Positions 44,486 through 53,125 of a stretch of DNA of 55,979 nucleotides are shown in pieces. The stretch is taken from NCBI GenBank assembly GCA_046703825.1, contig JBJKSO010000022.1:1-55979 (forward strand), written 5' to 3'. The notes beneath the pieces were generated by a model that was given only the letters and a program-made list of their open reading frames with translations, was not told the origin of the DNA and did not search any database. The position numbers and the translations under genes were made by a program. The DNA comes from JBJKSO01 sp046703825. Lineage in GTDB: Bacteria > Chloroflexota > Dormibacteria > Aeolococcales > Bog-877. Positions within the stretch are counted from its first letter, which is position 1. The number at the start of each line of letters is the position of its first letter.

Positions 44486-47353
44486 GTGTCTCAGTCGTAC
44501 ATCTCTATCCGCGGTGCTCGGGAGCACAACCTGCGCAACGTCGACCTGGAGATCCCGCGCGACGCCCTGACGGTGATCACCGGGCTCAGCGGCTCAGGCA
44601 AGTCGTCACTTGCGTTCGACACCCTCTACGCCGAGGGGCAGCGCCGCTACGTGGAGTCCCTGTCGGCCTACGCCCGCCAGTTCCTGGGCCAGATGGAGAA
44701 GCCTGACGTCGACCACATCGACGGGCTCTCCCCGGCGATATCCATCGACCAAAAGGGAGCCGGACGCAATCCAAGGTCGACGGTGGGGACGGTCACCGAG
44801 ATCTACGACTATCTCCGCCTGCTCTACGCGCGGGTGGGGCATCCCCACTGCCCCAAGTGCGGTCGCGAGATTTCCAGACAGACCGTAGAGCAGATCGCCG
44901 ACCAAGTGGCGGCGCTCCCCGAGGGCAGCCGGATCATGGTGCTGTCGCCGATTGTCCAGGGCAGAAAGGGCGAGCACCAGGCGGTGTTCGAGCTGGCTCG
45001 CCGCCAGGGCTACGTCCGGGTCCGGGTGGACGGCACCGTCTACCAAGTCGAGGACGCGCCCACCCTCGACAAGCGGTACAAGCACGATCTCGAGATCGTG
45101 GTGGACCGCCTGGTGCTGGGCCCCGATGTCATCTCCCGGCTGCGCGAGTCGTGCGAGCAGGCGGCCGGTCTGTCCGGTGGGGTGGTGGTGGTCACCGGCG
45201 CGGATCCCGCTCACCCGATCGAGGACATGCTGTTCTCGCAACAGTTCGCCTGCGTCTACGACGGCATCTCCATCGAGGAGCCGCAGCCCCGCAACTTCTC
45301 CTTCAACAACCCGCACGGCGCCTGCCCCACCTGCACCGGCTTGGGCGCAAAGCTGGAGGTCGACCCCGATGCCGTGGTCGGAGACCCCGGCCTCTCACTC
45401 CGGCAGGGAGCGGTTTCCGGATGGACTTGGGGTCCGGCCCAACAGTGGATGAATGAGCTGGTCGAAGCGGTCGCCGAGGAGCACCGGATTCCGCTGGACC
45501 GTCCCTGGAACCAGCTCACCGGCCGCCAGCGGGACGTGATCCTCTTCGGTCTGCCCCGGGGCAGCACGGTGGAGATGAGCTACCGAACCCGCCAAGGCCG
45601 GGTGCACCACTACCAGGCGCGTTTCGAGGGGGTGATCCCAAGCCTGGAGCGGCGGTACCGGGAGACCGAGTCGGACACCGTGAAGGAGGCGATCGAGCGC
45701 TTGATGATGCAGCGGCCATGCCCGGCCTGCAAGGGTCGGCGGCTGCGGCCCGAATTCCTGGCGGTGACCGTGGGCGGGCTCGGCATCATGGACGTCTGCG
45801 AGCGGCCGGTGGAGCGGGCCCGGGACGTGCTGGACGACTGGCGGCTCAATCCGCGCGAGGAAACCATTGCCCGTCGCATCCTCAAGGAGATTAGAGAGCG
45901 GGTCGGGTTTCTCTGCGACGTGGGTCTGCAGTACCTGACCCTCGACCGCGCCGCCGCCTCCCTGTCGGGCGGGGAAGCGCAGCGCATCCGGCTGGCCACC
46001 CAGATCGGCAGCCGGCTCACGGGAGTGCTGTACATCCTTGACGAGCCGAGCATCGGGCTGCACCAACGGGACAACGCCAAGCTGCTCGCCACCCTCTTCC
46101 GGCTGCGCGACCTCGGCAACACCGTCGTGGTGGTGGAGCACGACGAGGAGACCATCCGCAGCGCCGACTTCATCGTCGACATGGGGCCGGGAGCCGGCGA
46201 GCAGGGCGGGGCGGTGGTCGCCGCTGGGCCGCTCCAGGAGGTGCTGGCCGCGCCCGCCTCGATCACCGGTCAGTTCCTGCGCGGGGAGAGGAGCATTCCC
46301 GTGCCCCGGGAGCGCCGCCGGCCCCGAGGCGCCCTGGTGGTGCGAGGGGCAAGCGCCAACAACCTGCGCAACATTGATGTGAGCTTCCCGCTCGCCTGCC
46401 TGGTTGGCGTGGCGGGGGTCAGCGGCTCGGGCAAGAGCACCCTGGTCAACGACATCCTCTACCGGCGACTGGCCCAGCACTTCTATCGCGCCCGGCAACG
46501 CCCCGGGGCGCATCGGACCATTGAAGGGCTGGACCGACTGGACAAGGTGGTAGATGTGGACCAGGCGCCGATCGGCCGAACCCCGCGCAGCAACCCCGCC
46601 ACCTATACCGGACTTTTCACACCGATCCGGGAGCTGTTCGCCCAGCTGCCGGAGGCGCGTGTGCGCGGCTATAAACCGGGACGCTTCTCGTTCAATGTGC
46701 GCGGTGGGCGCTGCGAAGCCTGCGAGGGCGATGGCCTGATCAAGATTGAGATGCACTTCCTGCCGGACATCTACGTCACCTGCGAGGTGTGCAAGGGCAA
46801 GCGCTACACCCAGGAGGTGCTGGAGGTGCGTTTCAAGGGCCACACCATCGCGGATGTGCTCGATCTGTCCGTCGCCGAGGCGCTGGTGGTCTTCCGCAAC
46901 CAGCCGGCAATTGCTCGCAAGCTGCAAACCTTGGTTGATGTCGGCTTGGGTTACGTCCGGCTGGGGCAGCCTGCAACCCAGTTGAGCGGCGGCGAGGCGC
47001 AGCGCGTCAAGCTGGCCACCGAGCTCTCCCGCCGCAGCACCGGCAGCACCCTCTACATCCTTGACGAGCCCACCACCGGGCTGCACTTCGCCGACGTGGA
47101 GCGCCTGCTGGGGGTGCTCCACCGGCTGGTGGAGCAGGGCAACTCGGTGGTCGTGATCGAGCACAACCTGGACGTCCTGAAGGCGACCGACTGGATCATC
47201 GACTTGGGACCGGAGGGCGGCGACCGCGGCGGCAGCGTGGTGGCCGAGGGTACCCCCGAGCGGATCAGCGCCAACCCTGCCTCGGTGACCGGATCCTTCC
47301 TGGCGCCGCTGCTCCGAGAGCGGTTGGCCGAGCGGGCACCTGTGGCGGTTTGA
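44486..47353 (+). CDS. uvrA: Excinuclease ABC subunit A
   Basis: 955 residues, GTG start. Damage-recognition ATPase of nucleotide excision repair. It begins YISIRGAREHNLRNV with Walker A GLSGSGKSSLAFDT, and the second cassette has GVSGSGKSTLVNDI. Signatures are SLSGGEAQRIRLA and QLSGGEAQRVKLA, with Walker B YILDEPSIGLHQRD and YILDEPTTGLHFAD. The zinc modules CPACKGRRL and CEACEGDG...CEVCKGKRY are present. A 47-residue membrane protein overlaps the stop, then uvrC follows. Confidence 0.98.
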   Translation: MSQSYISIRGAREHNLRNVDLEIPRDALTVITGLSGSGKSSLAFDTLYAEGQRRYVESLSAYARQFLGQMEKPDVDHIDGLSPAISIDQKGAGRNPRSTVGTVTEIYDYLRLLYARVGHPHCPKCGREISRQTVEQIADQVAALPEGSRIMVLSPIVQGRKGEHQAVFELARRQGYVRVRVDGTVYQVEDAPTLDKRYKHDLEIVVDRLVLGPDVISRLRESCEQAAGLSGGVVVVTGADPAHPIEDMLFSQQFACVYDGISIEEPQPRNFSFNNPHGACPTCTGLGAKLEVDPDAVVGDPGLSLRQGAVSGWTWGPAQQWMNELVEAVAEEHRIPLDRPWNQLTGRQRDVILFGLPRGSTVEMSYRTRQGRVHHYQARFEGVIPSLERRYRETESDTVKEAIERLMMQRPCPACKGRRLRPEFLAVTVGGLGIMDVCERPVERARDVLDDWRLNPREETIARRILKEIRERVGFLCDVGLQYLTLDRAAASLSGGEAQRIRLATQIGSRLTGVLYILDEPSIGLHQRDNAKLLATLFRLRDLGNTVVVVEHDEETIRSADFIVDMGPGAGEQGGAVVAAGPLQEVLAAPASITGQFLRGERSIPVPRERRRPRGALVVRGASANNLRNIDVSFPLACLVGVAGVSGSGKSTLVNDILYRRLAQHFYRARQRPGAHRTIEGLDRLDKVVDVDQAPIGRTPRSNPATYTGLFTPIRELFAQLPEARVRGYKPGRFSFNVRGGRCEACEGDGLIKIEMHFLPDIYVTCEVCKGKRYTQEVLEVRFKGHTIADVLDLSVAEALVVFRNQPAIARKLQTLVDVGLGYVRLGQPATQLSGGEAQRVKLATELSRRSTGSTLYILDEPTTGLHFADVERLLGVLHRLVEQGNSVVVIEHNLDVLKATDWIIDLGPEGGDRGGSVVAEGTPERISANPASVTGSFLAPLLRERLAERAPVAV

Positions 47354-47493
47354 GCGGAGAGTCACCCGAGCCCGAAGGCGGTTTCCGGGGCTGGCAGCGC
47401 CGCGCCTGTCTCACCTCGGTGGTGCTGATGGTCCTGGCCTTCCTGGTCTTGCTGACCTTCGCGCTGCTGGACCTGCTGCCTGCCCACCGGTAG
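47350..47493 (+). CDS. Small single-span membrane protein, 47 residues
   Basis: TTG 47350 overlaps the uvrA stop (TTGA), and the frame ends TAG 47491-47493, 12 bases before uvrC. A short polar N-terminus rich in Glu, Gly and Arg (GFRGWQRRACLT) leads into one hydrophobic segment (SVVLMVLAFLVLLTFALLDL) and a short PAHR tail. Coupling to uvrA makes translation likely. Unknown function; too short for family recognition. Confidence 0.6.
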   Translation: MSGESPEPEGGFRGWQRRACLTSVVLMVLAFLVLLTFALLDLLPAHR

Positions 47494-47505
47494 CGGGGTG
47501 CTAGC

Positions 47506-49431
47506 GTGAACAGGGAGTTGAACCAAGCTCAGGTGCGGCCGGATCGACCCCTGGTGCGACAGCCGGAACTCCTGCGCGCCCGGTTGCAGGCGGCGCCCCG
47601 GTCTGCGGGCGTGTACCTGTTCCGCGGCAGCTCAGCCCAGGTCATCTACATCGGCAAATCCGCCAACCTCCCGGACCGGCTGCGCAGCTACTTCGTGAGC
47701 CCGGAGGCGCACCCGCCGCGCATCCGGCACCTGGTGGAGTCCGCCTACGACTTCGAGGTGATCACCGCCAGCAGTGAGCAGGAGGCGCTGCTGTTGGAGA
47801 ACACGCTCATCAAGCGCTACCGGCCACGCTTCAACGTGCGCCTGCGCGACGACAAGAACTACCTCTACCTGCGCATTCCCGAGCCGGAGTTCTCGGACTC
47901 GGAGCAGGTGCCCCAGGACCTTCAGGGCAAGCTGGCTGCCTATCCGCGTCCCAGCTTCGCCCGTCGGCTGGCGACCGACCCGGCGCGATATTTTGGCCCG
48001 TACACCGACGCCAAGGCGATCCGGCGCACGGTACGGGAGGTGCGCACGGTGTTTCCCTTCCGCGGCTGTCCGGACGGGGTCTTCCGCCGCGGCAAGGTCT
48101 GCCTCGACTACCACATTGGGATCTGCGCTGGCCCCTGCGAGGGGCTGGTCAGCCCTTCGGAGTACGCCGGCCTGCTGGAGGACACCGCCACGTTTTTGCG
48201 CGGTCACAGCGCCGCGGTCACGGCGCGGCTGGAGCGGGAGATGCAGACAGCCAGTCAGGAACTGGACTTCGAGAAGGCGGCGGCGCTTCGGGACCGCCTG
48301 CGCACCGTCGCCCGCCTGCTCGAGGAGCAGGTGACCAGCCCGCGGCTCGGAGCTGAGGTGGACGTGATCGGGCTGGCGCAGGATGGGGTTCAGGGCATGG
48401 CGAGCGTGCTGCTGGTCCGCGAGGGCAGGCTCCAGGGGATGGAGCGCCATGCGCTGGAGGGGGTGGGCGATGCCGGTCCCGACGAGGTACTGGGGAGCTT
48501 TTTGTCCCAGTACTACGGCAGCGCCACCCAGGTGCCCAAATCGGTGTACGTCTCCGAGCTCCCGAGCACGCTGGCGCTGCTGGAATCCTTTCTAGGCAAC
48601 CGCCGAGGCAGCTCGGTGCGGATCATCCAGCCCCGGCGGGGTCGCTTCCGGCAACTGGTGGAGCGCGCGGCGGAGACGGCCGCCGCCGGCCTGCAGCAGC
48701 TGCGGGTTGCCCAGGACTTCGATGACCGGCGCAGCCAGGGAGCGCTCGAGGACCTGGCCCAGCACGTGGGCCTCGCCGGCCCACCCGGCCGAATCGAGTG
48801 CTACGACATCAGCAATACCATGGGCCAGCAGAGCGTGGGCTCGATGGTGGTGTTCGAGCAGGGCCGCCCCAAGCCTGCCCACTACCGCATCTTCGCCATC
48901 CGCAGCGTCGACGGTCCCAACGACTTCGCCAGCATGGAGGAGGTGATCTCGCGCCGCTTCGCCCACTTGGCCGGCGGCGCCAGTGCTCCCGAGTCGAGCT
49001 TTGGGGTGATGCCTGACCTGGTGATTGTGGACGGGGGGCAGGGGCAGCTGGCGGCGGCCGACCGAGCGCTCCAGCGCCTCAACCTCGGGGCGCTCCCCCA
49101 CTTCGGCCTGGCCAAGCGCTTTGAGGAGCTGCACCGGGTGGATGACCCACAGCCGCTTCACCTTCCCGAGGGGAGCCCCGCGCTCTTTCTCGTGCAAAGG
49201 GTCAGAGACGAGGCGCACCGCTTCGCCATCACCCGCCATCGTGCGCGCCGTGCCAAGGCCAGCGTCGGCAGCCGCCTGGACGAGGTGAGGGGACTGGGGC
49301 CCAAGCGCAAGCGGGCCCTGCTGCGCCGCTTCGGGTCGCTGGAGGGGATCAAGGAGGCGAGCCTGGAGGAGCTGGTCTCGGTGCCGGGGGTCACGCGACC
49401 GGTGGCGGTCGCGGTCAAGGAGTTGCTGTGA
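47506..49431 (+). CDS. uvrC: Excinuclease ABC subunit C
   Basis: 641 residues, GTG start. Makes both incisions around damage. N-terminal GIY-YIG nuclease (GVYLFRGSSAQVIYIGKSANL), UVR domain near residue 250 (LDFEKAAALRDRL) for UvrB contact, C-terminal RNase H-like nuclease (IECYDISNTMGQQSVGSMVVF, DLVIVDGGQGQLAAAD) and terminal helix-hairpin-helix repeats (GLGPKRKRALLRRFGSLEGI). Overlaps the RapZ-like gene by GTGA. Confidence 0.98.
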   Translation: MNRELNQAQVRPDRPLVRQPELLRARLQAAPRSAGVYLFRGSSAQVIYIGKSANLPDRLRSYFVSPEAHPPRIRHLVESAYDFEVITASSEQEALLLENTLIKRYRPRFNVRLRDDKNYLYLRIPEPEFSDSEQVPQDLQGKLAAYPRPSFARRLATDPARYFGPYTDAKAIRRTVREVRTVFPFRGCPDGVFRRGKVCLDYHIGICAGPCEGLVSPSEYAGLLEDTATFLRGHSAAVTARLEREMQTASQELDFEKAAALRDRLRTVARLLEEQVTSPRLGAEVDVIGLAQDGVQGMASVLLVREGRLQGMERHALEGVGDAGPDEVLGSFLSQYYGSATQVPKSVYVSELPSTLALLESFLGNRRGSSVRIIQPRRGRFRQLVERAAETAAAGLQQLRVAQDFDDRRSQGALEDLAQHVGLAGPPGRIECYDISNTMGQQSVGSMVVFEQGRPKPAHYRIFAIRSVDGPNDFASMEEVISRRFAHLAGGASAPESSFGVMPDLVIVDGGQGQLAAADRALQRLNLGALPHFGLAKRFEELHRVDDPQPLHLPEGSPALFLVQRVRDEAHRFAITRHRARRAKASVGSRLDEVRGLGPKRKRALLRRFGSLEGIKEASLEELVSVPGVTRPVAVAVKELL

Positions 49432-50207
49432 CTGACGAGCCGAGCGCGGTGATCGCCGGCACCCCGGGGGCAGGTGCCGCGGCGGCGGCTGAGGAGCTGC
49501 GCCGGGCCGGGGTGGGGGCAGTCCATTGGGAGGGCGTTGGAAGTCCGCCACTCGACCTGGAGCGCCTGGATGAGCCGGGTCGGCCCCACTTGATCTGGGT
49601 GGCGGCGGCCGCCGAGGCGGCAATGGAGCGCTGGGTTCCACCCTGGGCGGAGCCGCCCATGCCGGCCAGCCCGTTGGACGCGGCGCGGTTACTGCGTGGG
49701 TGCTCTGAGCGACTGTTCCCACTGCATCTGCGCGCCGAGTTGGTCCTCGATACCTCCCACCTGGACCAGCCCTTGCTGCGAGCGCGGCTGCGCCAGCTGG
49801 TGGTGCCTTGGTTGAGCGGGAGCGTTCGGGGGCCGGTGGTGGTGCTGGAGTCGTTCGCGTTTCCGAGGGGAGTGCCGCTGGACCTGCAGTGGTGCCTGGA
49901 TGTGCGGGCGTTGCGCAACCCGCACTGGGAACCACGCCTGCGGCTGCGCTCCGGGCTTGATCCGGAGGTTGCACAGTACGTGCTGGACCAGCCCCTGGCC
50001 CAGGACCTGGTCGGGGCAACGGAGGGGATTGTGGCTCGGCTGCTGGGTGAACTGCGCACGCGCGCCCGTCCGGCGCTACGGCTGGCGGTGGGGTGCACCG
50101 GCGGCTATCACCGCTCAGTGGCGGTGGTGGAGGCGCTTGGCCGTCGCCTGGGAGCGGAGGGTCCGCCCGCGCTCCTCTGGCACCGAGACCTCCCCAGCCG
50201 GCTCTAG
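49428..50207 (+). CDS. rapZ: RapZ/YvcJ-family protein with degenerate P-loop
   Basis: 259 residues. The C-terminal half is clearly RapZ: VVVLESFAFPRGVPLDLQW, LDVRALRNPHWEPRLR and the RNA-binding-type motif GCTGGYHRSVAVVEAL near residue 222. In full-length RapZ the N-terminus is a nucleotide-binding domain with GxSGAGKS; here it reads AGTPGAGAAAAAEELRR, with no Walker lysine, and the domain is shortened. Coupling to uvrC matches the uvrC-yvcJ-yvcK-whiA order of Gram-positive bacteria, but yvcK and whiA do not follow. Regulatory role plausible; ATPase activity unlikely. Confidence 0.85.
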   Translation: MTDEPSAVIAGTPGAGAAAAAEELRRAGVGAVHWEGVGSPPLDLERLDEPGRPHLIWVAAAAEAAMERWVPPWAEPPMPASPLDAARLLRGCSERLFPLHLRAELVLDTSHLDQPLLRARLRQLVVPWLSGSVRGPVVVLESFAFPRGVPLDLQWCLDVRALRNPHWEPRLRLRSGLDPEVAQYVLDQPLAQDLVGATEGIVARLLGELRTRARPALRLAVGCTGGYHRSVAVVEALGRRLGAEGPPALLWHRDLPSRL

Positions 50208-50472
50208 CAGCACGTCGAACTCCTCCTGGGGGCGCTAGCTGACTGGCGAGGTCGCGGGGCGGCTGGCGGCCGACACCGGTGCTCTGGAAGAGGGTTCGAG
50301 TCCTCGGAGGAAGATTCCCGCTATGGACACCTTGTCCGGATGGCACTTTGAGCCGGCGTGGATCTTGCTGTCTGCGATGGCAGCCTAGGTCCAAGGCGCT
50401 GAGCCACAAAAGCGCTGGGCGGTCTCGACCCCGGGACTGAGGCGCGAGCTTGAAGGCGGCAGGGCGCGCCGG

Positions 50473-51162
50473 TCAACCCGCCGAGGACGCCGACCCCACC
50501 GGGAGCAGATCGGCGAAGACAAAGCCGTCCCGCTGGACCACCTCGCCGAGCGCCACCTCCACGGGCTGCGCGAACGCCGGCCCGTCCCACGCGAAGGTGT
50601 GAAACTCGCCCCGCTCGCCACAGGGATCGACGCTTGCCGGCAGCTCCGCCAGCAGGGCGGTGTCGAAGCTGCGACCGCAGAACTGTCCATCCAGCTGCTT
50701 AGGATCGACGCAGACGAGGGTGGCTCTGACGCCGGCAACCGTCATTTCCCGCGCCAGGCGCCCGGTGTCTGCGCCCCACAGCGGAAACAGCGGCGTCATG
50801 CCTGCGTCCGCCATCCGCCGCTCCCGGTAGGTGCGGATGTCCTCGAGGTAGAGGTCGCCGAAGGCGATGTGCGTGACCCCGTCACCGCGCGCGCTGGCCA
50901 GAGCCCGCGACATCGCCGCCTCGTAGGCGTAGTTGGGGCAGGGCCAGGGCAGTTGAACAGACCGCAGCGGTAGTCCGACCGCACGGGCCTGGCGCTCCAC
51001 TAGCTCGCTGCGGACGCCGTGCATCGACACGCGGCCGAACTGCTGGTTGAACGTGGTGAGCAGTCCCACCACCTCGACTTCCCCCTGCTCGCGGAGGGCG
51101 TGGAGCGCCCACGCGCTGTCCTTGCCGCTGCTCCAGGAGAGGATGGTCTGCGGCTTGCTCAC
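50473..51162 (-). CDS. Dph6-like PP-loop ATP pyrophosphatase
   Basis: About 229 residues from GTG 51162 (TTG 51171 is an alternative). PP-loop LSWSSGKDSAWALHALRE, then GVTHIAFGDLYLEDIR and GEFHTFAWDGPAFAQPVEV match the diphthamide synthase-like (Dph6/MJ0570) ATP pyrophosphatase group. Archaeal and eukaryotic Dph6 amidates diphthine on EF2, but bacteria lack diphthamide, so bacterial members adenylate some other substrate. TATGGT 8 bases before GTG 51162 may be a -10. About 260 bases with no confident gene separate it from rapZ. Confidence 0.85.
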   Translation of the reverse strand: MSKPQTILSWSSGKDSAWALHALREQGEVEVVGLLTTFNQQFGRVSMHGVRSELVERQARAVGLPLRSVQLPWPCPNYAYEAAMSRALASARGDGVTHIAFGDLYLEDIRTYRERRMADAGMTPLFPLWGADTGRLAREMTVAGVRATLVCVDPKQLDGQFCGRSFDTALLAELPASVDPCGERGEFHTFAWDGPAFAQPVEVALGEVVQRDGFVFADLLPVGSASSAG

Positions 51163-51421
51163 CCGCGCCAACCATACGGTTGCGTCGGCGAATCGGCGAC
51201 CGACGGCAGCAGCAATCGGCGGTGTGGGTGGCCGGTCCCTGCCGCCGTTCCGCTTCTCAGCATCGCCGAGGTGCTGGAGAACCCCGGCCCCGGCCGAACT
51301 GAGGGGAGCCAGCCGGGGCTGCGCACCGCGCGCTTACGTCCCTCAGCACCGGGGGAGTGGCGATCCGGCCGCCGGGCGCTCCCGCCGCTCTTGGCCGCTG
51401 ACCTCTCCTCAAGCCGGCCAA

Positions 51422-51961
51422 CTAGTCCTTGGAGCATGGCACCCAGAAGCGCAGTTTGCCGTGCCGCTCATCCTCCAAGACGCCACCGTTCTTCTCGATC
51501 ACTCGTCGCGAGGCGAGGTTGGTGGTGTCGCAGGTGATCAGTGCCGGGTCGATCCCCAGCGCCTTTGCCAGCGGCAGCGCCGCGCCGAGCATGGCGGTGG
51601 CGTGGCCCCGTCGGCGGGCGCTGGGGCGCATGTCGTAGCCGATATGGCCGCCCATCTCGCGCAGGTGCTGGTTGAGCCGGTGGCGAATGCTCAGTCGACC
51701 CAGGTAGGTGGACTGGTCCACCCACCACAAGGTGGTGCTGGGCACCCAGTGGCTAGGGACCGGCTCGCGGGACTTGCGCTCCAGGTCGGCTAGGTAGGCC
51801 TGGAAGCCTTCGGGCGAGTGCCAGCTGGCGCCGAACCGTCTCAGGTCGTTGCCCAGGATCGAATCGTCCGAGATCTCGCCCCTGCCCTCGGCAACGAACT
51901 CGTCCATCGCCTCCAGGAAGGAGGCCATTACTGTGAGGCTGGGAATGCTCAGGCTGGGCAC
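51422..51961 (-). CDS. GNAT-family N-acetyltransferase
   Basis: 179 residues, leftward, GTG start. GHIGYDMRPSARRRGHATAML is the acetyl-CoA binding block and ITCDTTNLASRRVIEKNGGV the following conserved strand-helix. Substrate unknown. The start codon is 6 bases after a TAGCCT hexamer on the minus strand, consistent with leaderless transcription. Confidence 0.87.
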   Translation of the reverse strand: MPSLSIPSLTVMASFLEAMDEFVAEGRGEISDDSILGNDLRRFGASWHSPEGFQAYLADLERKSREPVPSHWVPSTTLWWVDQSTYLGRLSIRHRLNQHLREMGGHIGYDMRPSARRRGHATAMLGAALPLAKALGIDPALITCDTTNLASRRVIEKNGGVLEDERHGKLRFWVPCSKD

Positions 51962-51967
51962 CGCAGC

Positions 51968-51973
51968 AGGCTA
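51968..51973 (-). promoter_or_regulatory. Candidate -10 of a leaderless GNAT transcript
   Basis: TAGCCT on the minus strand, exactly 6 bases before GTG 51961, with no Shine-Dalgarno. Confidence 0.4.
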
Positions 51974-52051
51974 GCACCGGCGGGCGACCCAACCGAGCAG
52001 GTGGGATCACGGGGGAGGGGAACCGTAGCAGTGCGGTCCGGGCGGCCGAGA

Positions 52052-52080
52052 ACCGAACCTATACTCGGTCGCGGTTCGGT
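52052..52080. promoter_or_regulatory. Inverted repeat over the gap operon promoter (candidate operator)
   Basis: ACCGAACC (52052-52059), 13 bases, then GGTTCGGT (52073-52080). The left arm ends directly before the TATACT -10 (52060-52065), so a protein bound here would cover the -10 and transcription start. A perfect 8-bp repeat at this position is unlikely by chance. Confidence 0.6.
52060..52065 (+). promoter_or_regulatory. -10 element of the gap-pgk-tpiA-gpmI operon
   Basis: TATACT, followed by a ~40-base leader with AGGAGG (52098-52103) nine bases before GTG 52113. No clear -35, which would fit an activated or repressor-occluded promoter. Confidence 0.55.
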
Positions 52081-52112
52081 GAGGTACCCGGTGCACTAGG
52101 AGGAAGAGCGCC

Positions 52113-53123
52113 GTGGCTGTACGCGTGGGAATCAACGGGTTCGGCAGGATTGGTCGCAACGTGTTCCGAGCGGCCGCCGGTCGCGCTGACGTGGAGTTCG
52201 TGGCGTTCAACGACGTTATGGAACCTACGCTGGCCGGACACCTGCTGCGCTACGACTCGGTGCTGGGGCCGTACGCGGGCACCGTCGAGATCGGGGAGGA
52301 GTCCTTGGTCGTCGACGGCCGGGAATTGAAGGTGCTGTCCAAGCCCAATCCCGGGGATGTCGATTGGGCTGCTCTCGGTGTGCAGGTTGTGGTGGAGGCT
52401 TCCGGCAAGTTCACCAAGGCCGAGCAGGTAAGGCCGCACATCGACAAGGGCGGCGCACAGAAGGTGGTGGTCACTGCCCCCACAAAAGGCGAAGACATCA
52501 CGGTGTGCATGGGCATCAACGACGGCCGCTACGACCCGGCGCGGCACCAGATCATCTCCAACGCGTCGTGCACCACCAACTGTCTGGCGCCGGTGGCCAA
52601 AGTCCTGCACGAGTCGTTCGGAATCGAGAGCGCGCTGATGACAACTGCGCACGCCTACACGGGTGATCAGCGATTGCTGGACTCGCCGCACCATGATTTC
52701 CGCCGCTCCCGCGCCGCCGCGCTCTCCATCATTCCCACGACCACCGGCGCCGCCAAGGCGGTCGCCCTGGTTCTCCCTGAGTTGGAGGGAAAATTCGCCG
52801 GCATGGCCCTGCGGGTTCCGGTGCCCAACGTTTCGTTGATTGATCTGAGCGCGCAGCTGTCGTCCGACACCACCGCCGAACGCGTTAATCAGGCGATGCG
52901 GGAGGCCGCGGCCGGATCGCTAAGAGGGATCCTGGCCGTTACCGACGAAGAGCTGGTTTCCATCGACTTCCGCGGCAATTCTCACTCCTCGATCTTCGAC
53001 GCTCCCTTGACCACCATGGCCGGCCCGCGTCATGTCAAGGTGCTGTCGTGGTACGACAACGAATGGGGTTACTCGTGCCGGGTGGTGGATCTGCTCGGCC
53101 TGATCGGCAAGGACTTCCACTGA
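52113..53123 (+). CDS. gap: Glyceraldehyde-3-phosphate dehydrogenase, type I
   Basis: 336 residues, GTG start. Oxidises glyceraldehyde-3-phosphate with phosphate to 1,3-bisphosphoglycerate. NAD-binding VGINGFGRIGRNVFRAA, catalytic SNASCTTNCLAPV, and the C-terminal SWYDNEWGYSCRVVDL are all present. First gene of the glycolytic operon. Pgk starts two bases after its stop. Confidence 0.97.
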   Translation: MAVRVGINGFGRIGRNVFRAAAGRADVEFVAFNDVMEPTLAGHLLRYDSVLGPYAGTVEIGEESLVVDGRELKVLSKPNPGDVDWAALGVQVVVEASGKFTKAEQVRPHIDKGGAQKVVVTAPTKGEDITVCMGINDGRYDPARHQIISNASCTTNCLAPVAKVLHESFGIESALMTTAHAYTGDQRLLDSPHHDFRRSRAAALSIIPTTTGAAKAVALVLPELEGKFAGMALRVPVPNVSLIDLSAQLSSDTTAERVNQAMREAAAGSLRGILAVTDEELVSIDFRGNSHSSIFDAPLTTMAGPRHVKVLSWYDNEWGYSCRVVDLLGLIGKDFH

Positions 53124-53125
53124 GC

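Noticed and set aside
50285..50320. GGGTTCGAGTCC resembling a tRNA T-arm, with TCCTCC/GGAGGA possibly pairing as an acceptor stem
   Set aside because: The T-stem has mismatches and no D-arm or anticodon arm can be formed. No tRNA called.
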